DNA of 64,000 bases from JANRLL01 sp033762715 (lineage in GTDB: Bacteria; Pseudomonadota; Alphaproteobacteria; Rickettsiales; SXRF01). The translations under genes were made by a program, and so were the position numbers. A model generated the notes under the pieces. It did not search any database and was not told the DNA's origin. It saw nothing but the letters and a program-made list of their open reading frames with translations. This document shows positions 1 to 8,355 of this stretch, one piece after another. The stretch's first letter is position 1. Every line of letters starts with the position of its first letter. The stretch lies in NCBI GenBank assembly GCA_033762715.1, contig JANRLL010000001.1, forward strand, positions 113,096 to 177,095. Direction: 5' to 3'.

Positions 1-584
1 GGTATGAAACGCGGGAGCTTTACCGGTAGCGGAATTATCACCATTTGCTCTTTGTTTGCCGAATTGGTAAGCTGGAAGATCAGCGCTAAGCCTAAGTTTG
101 GCAAAAAGGGAAAAGGATGGGCCGGATCGATAGCAATCGGAGTGAGTACCGGAAAGATGTTATCGGTGAAATATTCTTCCAGCCAATGCGCGTCTTTTCC
201 CGACAGTTCATCTTGGCTTACGACAATAACATTCTGTTTTTCCAGCTCGTGTTTAAGTTTGATCCAGCATTCATGTTGGCGCGTCACCATTTTGGCGACG
301 TGCTTGTCGATGATGGTGATTTCTTCGCTGGGGCTTAGCCCATCCATACTTTTTTTGGTAATGCCCTGGTCTACATAATCTTTAAGGCCGGCGACGCGAA
401 TCATATAAAACTCGTCGAGGTTAGAGGCCGAGATGGATAGAAAATGCACCCGTTCAGCCAGCGGGTTATGGCTGTTGAAGGCCTCATCGAGTACGCGGCT
501 ATTGAATGCAAGCCAGGAGAGTTCGCGGTTGATGAAACGTTCTTTGCTACTTAAGAGGATGGATTCTATTTTCTTTTCGCTCAT
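1..584 (-). CDS. ppk: Polyphosphate kinase, N-terminal part (runs off left edge)
   Basis: Reading the minus strand from an ATG at 582-584 gives an uninterrupted frame of about 194 codons to the window edge. The protein starts MSEKKIES and contains RELSWLAFNSRVLDEA and SNLDEFYMIRVAGL, hallmarks of the N and H domains of PPK1, which makes inorganic polyphosphate from ATP. The catalytic histidines lie in the missing C-terminal part. It is divergent from the sixA-like gene at 658. PPK and SixA-type phosphatases are often neighbours in Proteobacteria. The start is set by homology; an upstream ATG in another frame opens only a short shadow frame. Confidence 0.93.
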   Translation of the reverse strand, partial: MSEKKIESILLSSKERFINRELSWLAFNSRVLDEAFNSHNPLAERVHFLSISASNLDEFYMIRVAGLKDYVDQGITKKSMDGLSPSEEITIIDKHVAKMVTRQHECWIKLKHELEKQNVIVVSQDELSGKDAHWLEEYFTDNIFPVLTPIAIDPAHPFPFLPNLGLALIFQLTNSANKEQMVIIPLPVKLPRFI

Positions 585-657
585 AAACCGCCATTATAAG
601 TTGGAATATCTTAATTCTATGATAAAACCGGTGCAGATGACAACCAGATAACACACC

Positions 658-1167
658 ATGCCATCTCAAAAAAGTCTTATAATCCTGAGGCATGCAAAAG
701 CAGTGCCGACAAAGGCTGATCTTGATGACCATGAGCGGCCGTTAGATGAGCAGGGGCAAGCCGAAGCGCGCCATGTGGGCCAGCGGCTGGCGGCGCTGGA
801 ATTGCGCCCTGATCTAATCTTTTGCTCCAGCTCGGTTCGCACACGGCAAACGGCAGAGATTATCCAGTCTTGCCTGCCGGAGATGCCTATTACCTATAGC
901 AAAGCGCTCTATTTGGCGTCACCATCCGAGATACTAAAATTGGTTGCTGAATGTTCCGACGATATAAAGCAGTTGCTTATTATAGGGCATAATCCTGGAG
1001 CGCATGAGCTTGCCATTAAGCTGGCACGGGGCGGTGAGGAAAAAGCGCTGAATGAAATGACGCTCACATTTCCAACCGCTGCGGTGGCGGCAATTAATTT
1101 TGAGAATACATCGTGGGATAGCATTGCCCGCGCTGGTGGGATGCTGCGTTATTTTATAACGCCTTAG
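658..1167 (+). CDS. sixA: SixA-like histidine phosphatase family protein
   Basis: A 169-residue protein. It opens with SLIILRHAKA (residues 6-15), the RHG-type phosphate-binding motif of the histidine phosphatase superfamily. It has a downstream R-T-R-Q-T-A segment and a second histidine in LLIIGHNPGAHELA. SixA-type enzymes dephosphorylate phosphohistidine, typically on Hpt or PTS-Ntr proteins. Length and the short insert region fit SixA better than phosphoglycerate mutase. The gene is divergent from ppk. Substrate is inferred from family only. The region after the stop holds unusual hairpin repeats instead of a classic terminator. Confidence 0.85.
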   Translation: MPSQKSLIILRHAKAVPTKADLDDHERPLDEQGQAEARHVGQRLAALELRPDLIFCSSSVRTRQTAEIIQSCLPEMPITYSKALYLASPSEILKLVAECSDDIKQLLIIGHNPGAHELAIKLARGGEEKALNEMTLTFPTAAVAAINFENTSWDSIARAGGMLRYFITP

Positions 1168-1174
1168 TGTTCGT

Positions 1175-1268
1175 CATATGATCTTCAGGAGAAAATAACG
1201 GAGCAATGGTCAGTAGACCATGCGAGCCTTCAGCGTACTTCATGTGATTTTCAGGAGAAAATCACGGA
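1175..1268. repeat. Pair of palindromic repeats flanking a third hairpin
   Basis: Two near copies of one motif lie at 1175-1202 and 1241-1268. The second forms a perfect hairpin: GTGATTTTC (1244-1252), loop AGGA, GAAAATCAC (1257-1265). The first copy has the same loop but mismatched arms. Between them lies a separate perfect hairpin: ATGGTC (1206-1211), loop AGTA, GACCAT (1216-1221). The block sits between the convergent 3' ends of sixA and rnpB. It has no U-tract on either strand, so it is not a standard intrinsic terminator; it may be a REP-like dispersed element or a processing site. Confidence 0.6.
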
Positions 1269-1284
1269 AGTAATATATAAAAAT

Positions 1285-1682
1285 GCCAGATAGCCTATAA
1301 GCCGGGTTCTGTACTGCTTGCGCAGCGATGACCATTCATCTGGGATGCTAATTACTTAGCACCTCGTGCAATCTACCCGGATAGCATTGTGCAAAGCGAC
1401 ACCCTATCCCTATTTGATCTTGCTCCCGGCGGGGTTTTCCCTGCCAGTTCCGTTACCGGAACCGCGGTGCGCTCTTACCGCACCTTTTCACCCTTACCGC
1501 GCTGCTATAAATAGCGGCGAGGCGGTATATTCTCTGTGGCACTTTCCCTGAAGTTACCCTCGGCGGGCGTTACCCGCCACCGTGCTTTGTGGAGCCCGGA
1601 CTTTCCTCAAGAGCATTCGACGTTTGATGCTATTCGCAATCGCTCGCCCACATATCCCCTGCGGTCATCCAGCTATCTGGCA
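1285..1682 (-). ncRNA. rnpB: RNase P RNA, class A
   Basis: On the minus strand the conserved GAGGAAAGTCCGGGCTCCAC stretch (plus 1587-1606) and the 3' block ACAGAACCCGGCTTATAGGC (plus 1293-1312) identify the catalytic RNA of RNase P, which matures tRNA 5' ends. The ends are set by the P1 helix: GCCAGATAGC at about 1672-1681 pairs with GCTATCTGGC at 1285-1294. The length of about 398 nt is normal for the bacterial type A RNA. It begins a few nucleotides after the amidase gene stop, in the same direction. The short plus-strand frames in this interval are not genes. Confidence 0.96.
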
Positions 1683-1690
1683 GACGCATA

Positions 1691-2347
1691 TTAGAGCATT
1701 CGTATCAGATCTGCAAGCAAAGCACCGCATTGGCTATCCCATTGTCCTGAAATATGATTTTGGCGGAAATGGCGTTGGAATGCTTCAATGGCTTTGGTAG
1801 GGTTTTCCAGTGAATAGCCATAATCGGCCAGCGCGGATTCAGGCAAGGTGGTGGCAGTTGCGTGCCGAGGCCATAGGCCGATAGTGTGTTTGGCGAGTTG
1901 CGCCCATGGGAAAAATTCACCTGGGTCGGTTTTGCGTGCGGGGGCTACATCGGAATGCCCGACCACATTGCGCGCGCTGATTTGTGGGTTTCTGGTCAGT
2001 ATGCCTTTGCACAGGGAAATAACAGCGGCAATTTGCGGCTCGGGGAAGGGCGTATAGCCAAACTCATGACCGGGATTGACGATTTCAATGCCGATCGAAC
2101 GCTGGTTGATATTGCTATGACCGCGCCAAGCACTCACGCCGGCATGCCAGGCGCGCTCTTTTTCATAAACGAGATTATGGATGGTGCCATCTTCTTCCAC
2201 TACATAATGCGCGCTGACTTTCGCGGCCGGATCACATAGCCGGTCTAAGGCCTGTGTGGCAGACAACATGCCGGTATAATGCAGCACCAGCATATCGATG
2301 GGATGATTATCGCGTGAGTCGTAATTAGGCGAGCGATAGGGTTTCAC
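1691..2347 (-). CDS. N-acetylmuramoyl-L-alanine amidase, AmpD/amidase_2 family
   Basis: A 218-residue zinc amidase that cleaves the MurNAc-L-Ala bond. Visible motifs are LVLHYTG (first zinc histidine, H23), SAHYVVEEDG, the acidic IGIEIVNPG segment, and GHSDVAPARKTDPG, which carries the second histidine and the Lys/Asp zinc-site residues. The last 50 residues look like a helical peptidoglycan-binding module. There is no signal peptide, so it is probably cytoplasmic and acts in muropeptide recycling, as AmpD does. Its start overlaps the EamA gene stop by 4 nt, which marks a three-gene minus-strand operon with the J-domain gene. Confidence 0.9.
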   Translation of the reverse strand: MKPYRSPNYDSRDNHPIDMLVLHYTGMLSATQALDRLCDPAAKVSAHYVVEEDGTIHNLVYEKERAWHAGVSAWRGHSNINQRSIGIEIVNPGHEFGYTPFPEPQIAAVISLCKGILTRNPQISARNVVGHSDVAPARKTDPGEFFPWAQLAKHTIGLWPRHATATTLPESALADYGYSLENPTKAIEAFQRHFRQNHISGQWDSQCGALLADLIRML

Positions 2348-3219
2348 GTAGCCTCCGTAATCAGCGCATGTTTGGGTTTGCGCAGCACAATAATCGCAAC
2401 ACCCACGATGGTGATAATACCACCGGCAATGATTTCGGTGGTGAGTAATTCTTGGAAAAATATCTGTCCGCAGCTAATGCCAAATACCGGCGTGAGCAGT
2501 GAGAAGGGTGCTACCTGTGAAACGGTGTAGCGGTTGAGCAGGAAATACCACAGCCCATACGCGCCTAAGGTGGAGGCGAGCGTCGTGTAAGCCAGGCCCA
2601 GCCAACTGGAAAGTGGTGCGGCTGGAATGAGCGACCAGCTGACGGGCTCAAGCAAAGTGGAGAGCAGCAGCAAAATAGGCAAGGTGAATAGCGACATCCA
2701 GGCGAGCAGTTGCATGCTGGGAATATCTTTGACGCGTTTGACAAAAATATTGGCAATGGCCCAAGAAAGCGCGCTGGCAATCGAGATGAAAAACGCATCG
2801 GGATGGGCTAATATGTTAGGTGCACCAGCAATCACCGCGATGCCAATAAAGGCGATCACAATGCCTGTGATATGCCAAACACCAATACGGTCTTTGAAGA
2901 AAATTGCACCTAATATACAGGAAAATGGCACGCCGAGTTGACCCACCAGCGAGCCGCTGGAAATATCGAGGCCACGATGCAATGAGACGAATAAAAGCGA
3001 GAAGTGAAACGTTGCCATGAGCCCCACCGGCATAATGCGCTTAAGCTGATCCAGCGACGGGCGCGGCACAAACGGTATAAGCAAGGCGGTCACGCAGATA
3101 AAGCGCATGGAGGTAAAGAAAAACGGCGGGAAATACGAAACGCCGACTTTAGCGGCGACAAAATTGCCGCCCCACAGCGCCGCCACCAAAACCGCCAGGC
3201 CCATATGGATAATGCTCAT
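2344..3219 (-). CDS. EamA/DMT family transporter
   Basis: A 291-residue integral membrane protein with about ten hydrophobic segments arranged as two EamA repeats. Family-typical stretches are ALWGGNFVAAKVGVSYFPPFFFTSMRF near the N-terminus (first repeat) and LGLAYTTLASTLGAYGLWYFLL (second repeat). EamA proteins of the drug/metabolite superfamily export metabolites or amino acids; the substrate cannot be read from the sequence. It overlaps the J-domain gene upstream and the amidase downstream by 4 nt each, so the three are translationally coupled. Confidence 0.88.
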   Translation of the reverse strand: MSIIHMGLAVLVAALWGGNFVAAKVGVSYFPPFFFTSMRFICVTALLIPFVPRPSLDQLKRIMPVGLMATFHFSLLFVSLHRGLDISSGSLVGQLGVPFSCILGAIFFKDRIGVWHITGIVIAFIGIAVIAGAPNILAHPDAFFISIASALSWAIANIFVKRVKDIPSMQLLAWMSLFTLPILLLLSTLLEPVSWSLIPAAPLSSWLGLAYTTLASTLGAYGLWYFLLNRYTVSQVAPFSLLTPVFGISCGQIFFQELLTTEIIAGGIITIVGVAIIVLRKPKHALITEAT

Positions 3220-3971
3220 GCAGCTTTCTTTCGTGACAGGCGTTGGTAGGCGTTGTTGATTTCAGATACTTTCAATTGTAGCAGCAACTCTAATTCCGGC
3301 GACAGATTCGATGGATCATGTCGATCGGGGTGATAGCGTTGCATCAACTCGCGGTAGCGTTGGCGTACATCGGAACCAGAGCTTTTTTTACTCACTCCCA
3401 GCACCGAATAAGGTTTCATCCGTTCGGAATATTTGGTGTGAATCTGGCTATATTGCGCCGGGCTTAATCCTAGCATATGCGCTGTTTTTGACAGCATGGC
3501 TTCATGCGCTTTGGATAAGCTGCCATCGGCCATGGCGATACGAAACAAGCGTTCAACCAGCGCGATGAAAAGCGTCATGCGCCGCGGGTAGGCCAGGGTA
3601 ATATGGCGGATGAATTGCGTATGTGGCGTATGGTCTTCGCATGCCATGTAAAAGAGCGAGCGCAGCTTATTGCAAATGCCGCGTTCGATCGGAAACGCAT
3701 CGCGAAAAGCAATATATTTGCTTTTCGTCACTTGGCCGTCGAGCGAGGCCACCCGTGCGGAGAGGGCAATCACGGCGAAGGTAAACGAGATATCCTTAAA
3801 GCCTATTTCACGGGGTGCGGCAGTTGCGGCTGGTTTATAAGTAGCTATTTCCTTAGCGTTTTGATAGGTTTGCAGGTAATACCATAAGGCGACTAGCGGA
3901 CTGCCAAAACTAGGCATCCCAAGGGCCAAGCGCTTGATAGGGCTTGTTTTTATTAAAGCCGGAAGCTTCAT
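3216..3971 (-). CDS. TerB-like / DnaJ-domain protein (DjlA-like)
   Basis: A 251-residue protein. A helical TerB-like region covers about residues 60-180, including SKYIAFRDAFPIERG and AMADGSLSKAHEAML. A C-terminal J domain starts at PYSVLGVSKKSSGSDVRQRYREL and has the diagnostic HPD at 214-216, which stimulates Hsp70/DnaK ATPase. This domain order is that of DjlA co-chaperones, though the usual N-terminal membrane anchor is weak here (residues 17-33 are moderately hydrophobic). It is the first gene of the EamA-amidase operon. Confidence 0.82.
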   Translation of the reverse strand: MKLPALIKTSPIKRLALGMPSFGSPLVALWYYLQTYQNAKEIATYKPAATAAPREIGFKDISFTFAVIALSARVASLDGQVTKSKYIAFRDAFPIERGICNKLRSLFYMACEDHTPHTQFIRHITLAYPRRMTLFIALVERLFRIAMADGSLSKAHEAMLSKTAHMLGLSPAQYSQIHTKYSERMKPYSVLGVSKKSSGSDVRQRYRELMQRYHPDRHDPSNLSPELELLLQLKVSEINNAYQRLSRKKAA

Positions 3972-3991
3972 TGGCGCCTCCAGAGTGTGTA

Positions 3992-4315
3992 TTATTTTTT
4001 GTCGCCTAGCAGCTCTTGGTTTACCTGCTGTTGCAGGCGCTCTAGCTCTACGCGCACGTCTTTTTCAGTAACGTTGACGCCGGCTTTTTGCAGGTCAAAA
4101 TACACGCGGCCGGCAATGTCTTTACGGCGCTCATCAATGACGGTAATAGCGAGTTGCGTGGCGTATTCAGCCGCCGCATCCTTTTGTTTTCCAAGCTTTT
4201 CTGCGGCCCACAGCCCCAGCAATTTATTGCGGCGGGCCTGAGCTTTAAAGACCATTTCCTGGTCGTGGACAAATTTACGTTCAAAGCCTTTTTGGCGCTC
4301 ATCGAAGCTGGTCAT
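3992..4315 (-). CDS. DUF1476 family protein (ATP synthase zeta-subunit-like)
   Basis: A 107-residue charged helical protein starting MTSFDERQKGFERKFVHDQE, the signature opening of DUF1476. In Paracoccus and relatives this family is the zeta subunit that inhibits F1-ATPase; that role is family knowledge and is not shown here. I chose the ATG at 4313-4315 because AGAGGAA lies just upstream; a longer frame to 4375 would add 20 residues absent from the family. The gene is divergent from purC and stands alone. Confidence 0.88.
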   Translation of the reverse strand: MTSFDERQKGFERKFVHDQEMVFKAQARRNKLLGLWAAEKLGKQKDAAAEYATQLAITVIDERRKDIAGRVYFDLQKAGVNVTEKDVRVELERLQQQVNQELLGDKK

Positions 4316-4417
4316 GGGGGTTCCTCTGTGATTTAGGTTCGTCTGCTTATGTGTATAAAAGCTTTTAGCCTTCACTGCAATATTGCAGTGCGTAATAATT
4401 TCAACTAAGAAGATGCC

Positions 4418-5275
4418 ATGACTTACAGTAAACGAAAGATTTTAACAATGGCACCCCCACGTAAACCTATCTATGAAGGCAAGGCGAAACAATTGTTTGA
4501 AGGCCCAGAGCCAGGCACATTGATTCAGCATTTTAAAGACGATGCGACCGCCTTTAACAATATGAAAAAAGGTACCATCAGCGGCAAGGGTGTGCTCAAT
4601 AACCGTATTTCCGAATATCTGATGCTGCGCTTGCATGATATAGGCATTCCGACCCACTTTATCCGCACGCTCAATATGCGTGAGCAGTTGATCAAATCGG
4701 TGCAGATTATTCCGCTGGAAATCATTGTGCGTAACGTGGTGGCCGGCAGCTTTGCTAAGCGCTTCGGCATTCAAGAAGGCAAAGTGCTTTCGCATCCGCT
4801 GATTGAGTATTGCTATAAAAACGATGCGTTGGCTGATCCATTTGTTACCGAAGAGCATATCTATGCCTTTGGCTGGGCATCTCCTTCGGAGCTTGATGAG
4901 CTGCGCATGTATGCATTTCGTATCAACGATTTCTTGTCTGGCCTGTTTATGGGTGCGGGCATTCGCTTGATTGACTTCAAGCTGGAGTTTGGCCGCTTAT
5001 ATGAAAATGACCGTGAGCAAATCGTACTGGCCGATGAAATCAGCCCTGATAATTGCCGCCTGTGGGATAGCGAAACCGGCCGCAAATTAGATAAAGACCG
5101 TTTCCGTCAGGATTTGGGCCAGATCGAAGATGCGTACCGCGAAGTAGCACGTCGTTTAGGTGTTTTGCCGAAAGCAGAAAAAGCGGTAACCCGCATGGCA
5201 CCCGTAAAAAAGAAACCGGCGGCGAAGAAAAAGCCAACGCCTGCTATTGCTAAAGTGAAGAAGAAAAAGAAATGA
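4418..5275 (+). CDS. purC: Phosphoribosylaminoimidazole-succinocarboxamide synthase
   Basis: SAICAR synthetase of de novo purine synthesis joins CAIR and aspartate using ATP. Core motifs are IYEGKAKQLFEG, GKGVLNNRISEYLM, PLEIIVRNVVAGSFAKRFG, IRLIDFKLEFG and DEISPDNCRLWD. The family core ends at about residue 250. A 25-30 residue tail rich in Lys, Pro and Ala follows, which is unusual. The start could also be the internal ATG at 4448 (MAPPRKPIYEG); the 4418 start is preceded by an AGAAG stretch. It overlaps purS by 4 nt and leads a purC-purS-orf-purQ operon. Confidence 0.95.
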   Translation: MTYSKRKILTMAPPRKPIYEGKAKQLFEGPEPGTLIQHFKDDATAFNNMKKGTISGKGVLNNRISEYLMLRLHDIGIPTHFIRTLNMREQLIKSVQIIPLEIIVRNVVAGSFAKRFGIQEGKVLSHPLIEYCYKNDALADPFVTEEHIYAFGWASPSELDELRMYAFRINDFLSGLFMGAGIRLIDFKLEFGRLYENDREQIVLADEISPDNCRLWDSETGRKLDKDRFRQDLGQIEDAYREVARRLGVLPKAEKAVTRMAPVKKKPAAKKKPTPAIAKVKKKKK

Positions 5276-5514
5276 AAGCCAAGATTCATATTACCTTGAA
5301 AAACGGTGTGCTCGATCCGCAAGGCCGTGCCATTGCCGGCGCACTCAACACCATGGGATTCAGCCAGGTAGCCGATGCGCGCCAGGGCAAATATATTGAG
5401 CTGGTGGTCAATGAAACCGATCGCAAAAAAGCAGAAGCGGCGGTGGAAAAAATGTGCGCGTCACTGCTCGCCAATACGGTGATTGAGAATTATAAATTCG
5501 AATTGGTAGATTAA
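5272..5514 (+). CDS. purS: Phosphoribosylformylglycinamidine synthase, PurS subunit
   Basis: An 80-residue protein. The start MKAKIHITLKNGVLDPQGRA and the following hydrophobic strand pattern are typical of PurS, the small structural subunit that couples PurQ glutaminase to PurL in Gram-positive and alphaproteobacterial FGAM synthetase. The start overlaps the purC stop (ATGA). The gene is followed within 4 nt by an unrecognised frame. Confidence 0.93.
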   Translation: MKAKIHITLKNGVLDPQGRAIAGALNTMGFSQVADARQGKYIELVVNETDRKKAEAAVEKMCASLLANTVIENYKFELVD

Positions 5515-5518
5515 GCCT

Positions 5519-5914
5519 GTGACTGCTAACACCCAAGCCCAGCCAGGATATGACGTTGGATATGATTTGCGGTTGGTGGTGGATAAACAGCCTGGAAAAA
5601 TTGATTTCAGTCTGATCGTGCCCAAAGAATCGATATATTATGGCCGATTAAGTGGGCGCTCTTTTGATAGTGTAGTCGAAAAACTGCGAGCCGTTGCTCC
5701 TGATACCAAGATAACACCATTGGGTGAGCAGGAAGGCTATGCCAATGGCGCCGTACAATTTACTATTGGCAGCGCGACTAACCGTGATGAGATGATCAAA
5801 GGTATTTTTATCGATAAATTGCTGGGCCTTGGACTGTTGGATTCCGACCGCCTGACCGAGATACATAATCATCTTTATAACGAAATGTCACCTGCATCGA
5901 GATCGCGCGTATGA
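5519..5914 (+). CDS. Hypothetical protein inserted in the pur operon
   Basis: A 131-residue protein from a GTG start, 4 nt after purS and overlapping purQ by 4 nt, so it is almost certainly translated with the operon. I do not recognise it. It is soluble, with alternating strand/helix character (DLRLVVDKQPGKIDFSLIV, then GRSFDSVVEKLRAV). It has no cysteine and no signal peptide. The C-terminal DRLTEIHNHLYNEM looks helical. Position suggests a link to FGAM synthetase or purine metabolism, but this is inference only. Confidence 0.75.
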   Translation: MTANTQAQPGYDVGYDLRLVVDKQPGKIDFSLIVPKESIYYGRLSGRSFDSVVEKLRAVAPDTKITPLGEQEGYANGAVQFTIGSATNRDEMIKGIFIDKLLGLGLLDSDRLTEIHNHLYNEMSPASRSRV

Positions 5915-6591
5915 AATCAGCCGTTATTGTTTTTCCTGCCTCAAATTGTGACCGTGATGCCAAGACGGTATTGGCTGCTACTGGTTTAAATCCGGCTATG
6001 GTATGGCATCGCGACACCAGCTTGCCCAAAGTGGATTTGGTGATGCTGCCAGGTGGTTTTTCTTACGGCGATTATCTACGCAGTGGTGCGATGGCAGCGC
6101 ATTCACCGATTATGCGCGAAGTCAAGGCCCATGCTGAGCGTGGCGGGTTGGTGCTCGGTGTGTGTAATGGGTTTCAGGTGCTGACTGAAGCAGGAATGGT
6201 GCCTGGCGTGCTCATGCGCAATAAGCATCTGAAATTTGTCTGTCGCGAAGTGTATCTGAAAGTGGAATCAAGCAGCTCTCCTTTCACCAAAACCTATAAA
6301 AAAGATGAAATCATCAACGTGCCGGTTGCGCATCATGATGGTAATTACTATGCTGATGTAGCCACCCTCAAATCGCTAGAAGACCGCGATCAGATAGCGT
6401 TTCGCTATTGCGACATGAAGGGCGCTGTGACCGAGGAAGCTAACCCTAACGGTTCACAGCTCAATATTGCGGGTGTATTCAACGAGAAGAAAAACGTGCT
6501 GGGTATGATGCCGCACCCTGAGCGCCATGCTGAAAACTTGTTGGGTGGTTCCGACGGCAAGCGCTTGTTTGACGCGTTACTTGCTGCTTAA
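5911..6591 (+). CDS. purQ: Phosphoribosylformylglycinamidine synthase, PurQ glutaminase subunit
   Basis: A class I glutamine amidotransferase of 226 residues that supplies ammonia to PurL. The nucleophile is C85 in VLGVCNGFQVL. The His/Glu pair is in MMPHPERH near the C-terminus. N-terminal landmarks are VIVFPASNCDRDA and LPGGFSYGDYLR. The ATG overlaps the previous gene by 4 nt, and the 3' end overlaps the convergent chemoreceptor gene by 4 nt. Confidence 0.96.
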   Translation: MKSAVIVFPASNCDRDAKTVLAATGLNPAMVWHRDTSLPKVDLVMLPGGFSYGDYLRSGAMAAHSPIMREVKAHAERGGLVLGVCNGFQVLTEAGMVPGVLMRNKHLKFVCREVYLKVESSSSPFTKTYKKDEIINVPVAHHDGNYYADVATLKSLEDRDQIAFRYCDMKGAVTEEANPNGSQLNIAGVFNEKKNVLGMMPHPERHAENLLGGSDGKRLFDALLAA

Positions 6592-8252
6592 GCACGAATT
6601 CCGTTTAAGAATTTATCCACTTCCGTGCGTAACGTTTCTGCCTGGCGGGAAAGATCGCTGGTTGCTTTGGTCATATCAGCAGCAGCGGTTCCAGTCTGGT
6701 TAGATGATGTAGACACATCGGATGCGTTTTTGGCGATTTCGCCGGTGCTGTTGGCGGCGGCTTGTGCATTGGTTGCGATTTCACGTGTGGCAGCACCTTG
6801 TTCTTCCACGGCAGAAGCGATGGTGGTTGAGATCTCGTTGATCTCGCGGATTTTGCCGCTAATGCCTTGGATCGCGCTTACTGTGTCATCGCTTGCGGTT
6901 TGAATTGAGCTGATATATTGCGAGATTTCCTCGGTGGCTTTAGTCGTTTGATTGGCGAGTTCTTTTACTTCGCTGGCAACCACCGCAAAGCCTTTGCCGG
7001 CATCGCCCGCACGTGCTGCTTCGATGGTGGCGTTAAGCGCCAGCAAGTTGATTTGCGCAGCAATCGAGTTGATCATTTCCAGTACTTCGCCAATTTTCTG
7101 TGCTGCTTGCACCAAGCTTTGCGCAGTATTGTCGGCATGTTGTGCTTCTTGCACTGCAGAATGGGTAACATGGGTCGAGCGCGCCACTTGTTGGTTGATC
7201 TCATTGATGGCGGCTGAAAGCTGGGTGGTGGTGGCCGATACTGAATCAACGTTTCGGGTAGCGCCTTCGATCTGGATGGTCAGCGCACGTAATTTGTTTT
7301 TATTGGTATCGACGATTTGCGTCACCGATTTAGAAGTAGCTTCGATTTCGGTGGCAGCTGTTGCTACGCGGTCTACCACGCTTTTGACGCTTGATTCAAA
7401 TTGCGCGGCAAGCTCATGCTGCGTGCGTTTTTTCTCTGCGGCATTGTTTAATTCTTGGCGTTTTTGCTCTTCTGCAAGTTCGGCGATACGCAACGCGTTC
7501 TCTTTAAATACTTGCACAGTGCGCGCCATTTCACCCATTTCATCCTTGCGACTTGTGTGTGGAATCTTGGTTTGAATATCACCATCGGCGATGGCCTGCA
7601 TCGCCTGCGCCATTTGGCGAAGCGGACGGAAAATAAATGTGATGGCAAAAATCACCAGAATTAGCGAGAGAGTAAAATTGACCAGATGCAGTACGTTAGA
7701 AATTACCGCGGCTCGGTCTGCCTCTGCATGTGCCTGTTTGGAGATGGTATCGCCATAGGCTAACAGATCATCGCTCATCTTTCCTTGGGCTTCTTCGAGC
7801 TGGCCAAACACAGCATCGAATTTTGCATATTGCTGTTCTGCTTTTTCTGCGGTTTCTTGCACCATTACATTAAGTGCCGCTTCATTATAGCTTTTAAGTA
7901 GATTATCGGAGATAGATAAATCCTTTTTGAGCGATTCCGGTAGATCTTCGGCCAAATTCTTGGAAATAACCTCATTGAACGTTGCTATATGTTCTTTGAA
8001 TTCTTTCATGGTTTCAGCTGTCGACTGCTTGTTTCCTGAGCGGATATGGCTGGTGGCGAGCAGCACGTCGGCGCGGATGGCATCGTGCATCATGTCGCCG
8101 TTCATGTGGCGCTGAATAATCTTGGTCAGGTTTGCCTGCTTTTCGGTAAGATGCTCTGCTTCAGCTGCCGCGTGATGGTTTACTACAGCGGTAAAGGCGA
8201 TCGAGGTGATCGACAAGACGCAGATGATGATATTCTTGGTTTGTATCTTCAT
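6588..8252 (-). CDS. Methyl-accepting chemotaxis protein
   Basis: A 554-residue transmembrane chemoreceptor. TM1 is near residues 8-25 (NIIICVLSITSIAFTAVV). A mostly helical periplasmic sensor follows, with many Glu/Ala/Lys. TM2 is near 187-208. A HAMP domain follows (RPLRQMAQAMQAIADGDI). The cytoplasmic signalling hairpin has INLLALNATIEAARAGDAGKGFAVVASEVKELA, which binds CheW/CheA. Tandem Ala/Glu-rich helices carry likely methylation sites. No che genes lie in this window. The ligand is unknown. It separates purQ from purL and is convergent to purQ. Confidence 0.93.
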   Translation of the reverse strand: MKIQTKNIIICVLSITSIAFTAVVNHHAAAEAEHLTEKQANLTKIIQRHMNGDMMHDAIRADVLLATSHIRSGNKQSTAETMKEFKEHIATFNEVISKNLAEDLPESLKKDLSISDNLLKSYNEAALNVMVQETAEKAEQQYAKFDAVFGQLEEAQGKMSDDLLAYGDTISKQAHAEADRAAVISNVLHLVNFTLSLILVIFAITFIFRPLRQMAQAMQAIADGDIQTKIPHTSRKDEMGEMARTVQVFKENALRIAELAEEQKRQELNNAAEKKRTQHELAAQFESSVKSVVDRVATAATEIEATSKSVTQIVDTNKNKLRALTIQIEGATRNVDSVSATTTQLSAAINEINQQVARSTHVTHSAVQEAQHADNTAQSLVQAAQKIGEVLEMINSIAAQINLLALNATIEAARAGDAGKGFAVVASEVKELANQTTKATEEISQYISSIQTASDDTVSAIQGISGKIREINEISTTIASAVEEQGAATREIATNAQAAANSTGEIAKNASDVSTSSNQTGTAAADMTKATSDLSRQAETLRTEVDKFLNGIRA

Positions 8253-8355
8253 GGTGCACTTCCTGTGACAGGCAATAGAGACTAAATGTCTCGCAATTAA
8301 ACCACAGTTTAGCTTAAAGATCGGTTAATAGCAATTGTGCAAATAATTGAGTCGA

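Noticed and set aside
1582..2239. Several plus-strand frames over rnpB and the amidase gene
   Set aside because: They overlap the RNase P RNA and the antisense of a clear amidase.
8253..8355. GAGAC-TAAAT-GTCTC palindrome (8278-8292) before the chemoreceptor gene as an operator
   Set aside because: A 5-bp arm palindrome is expected by chance and no promoter elements line up with it.
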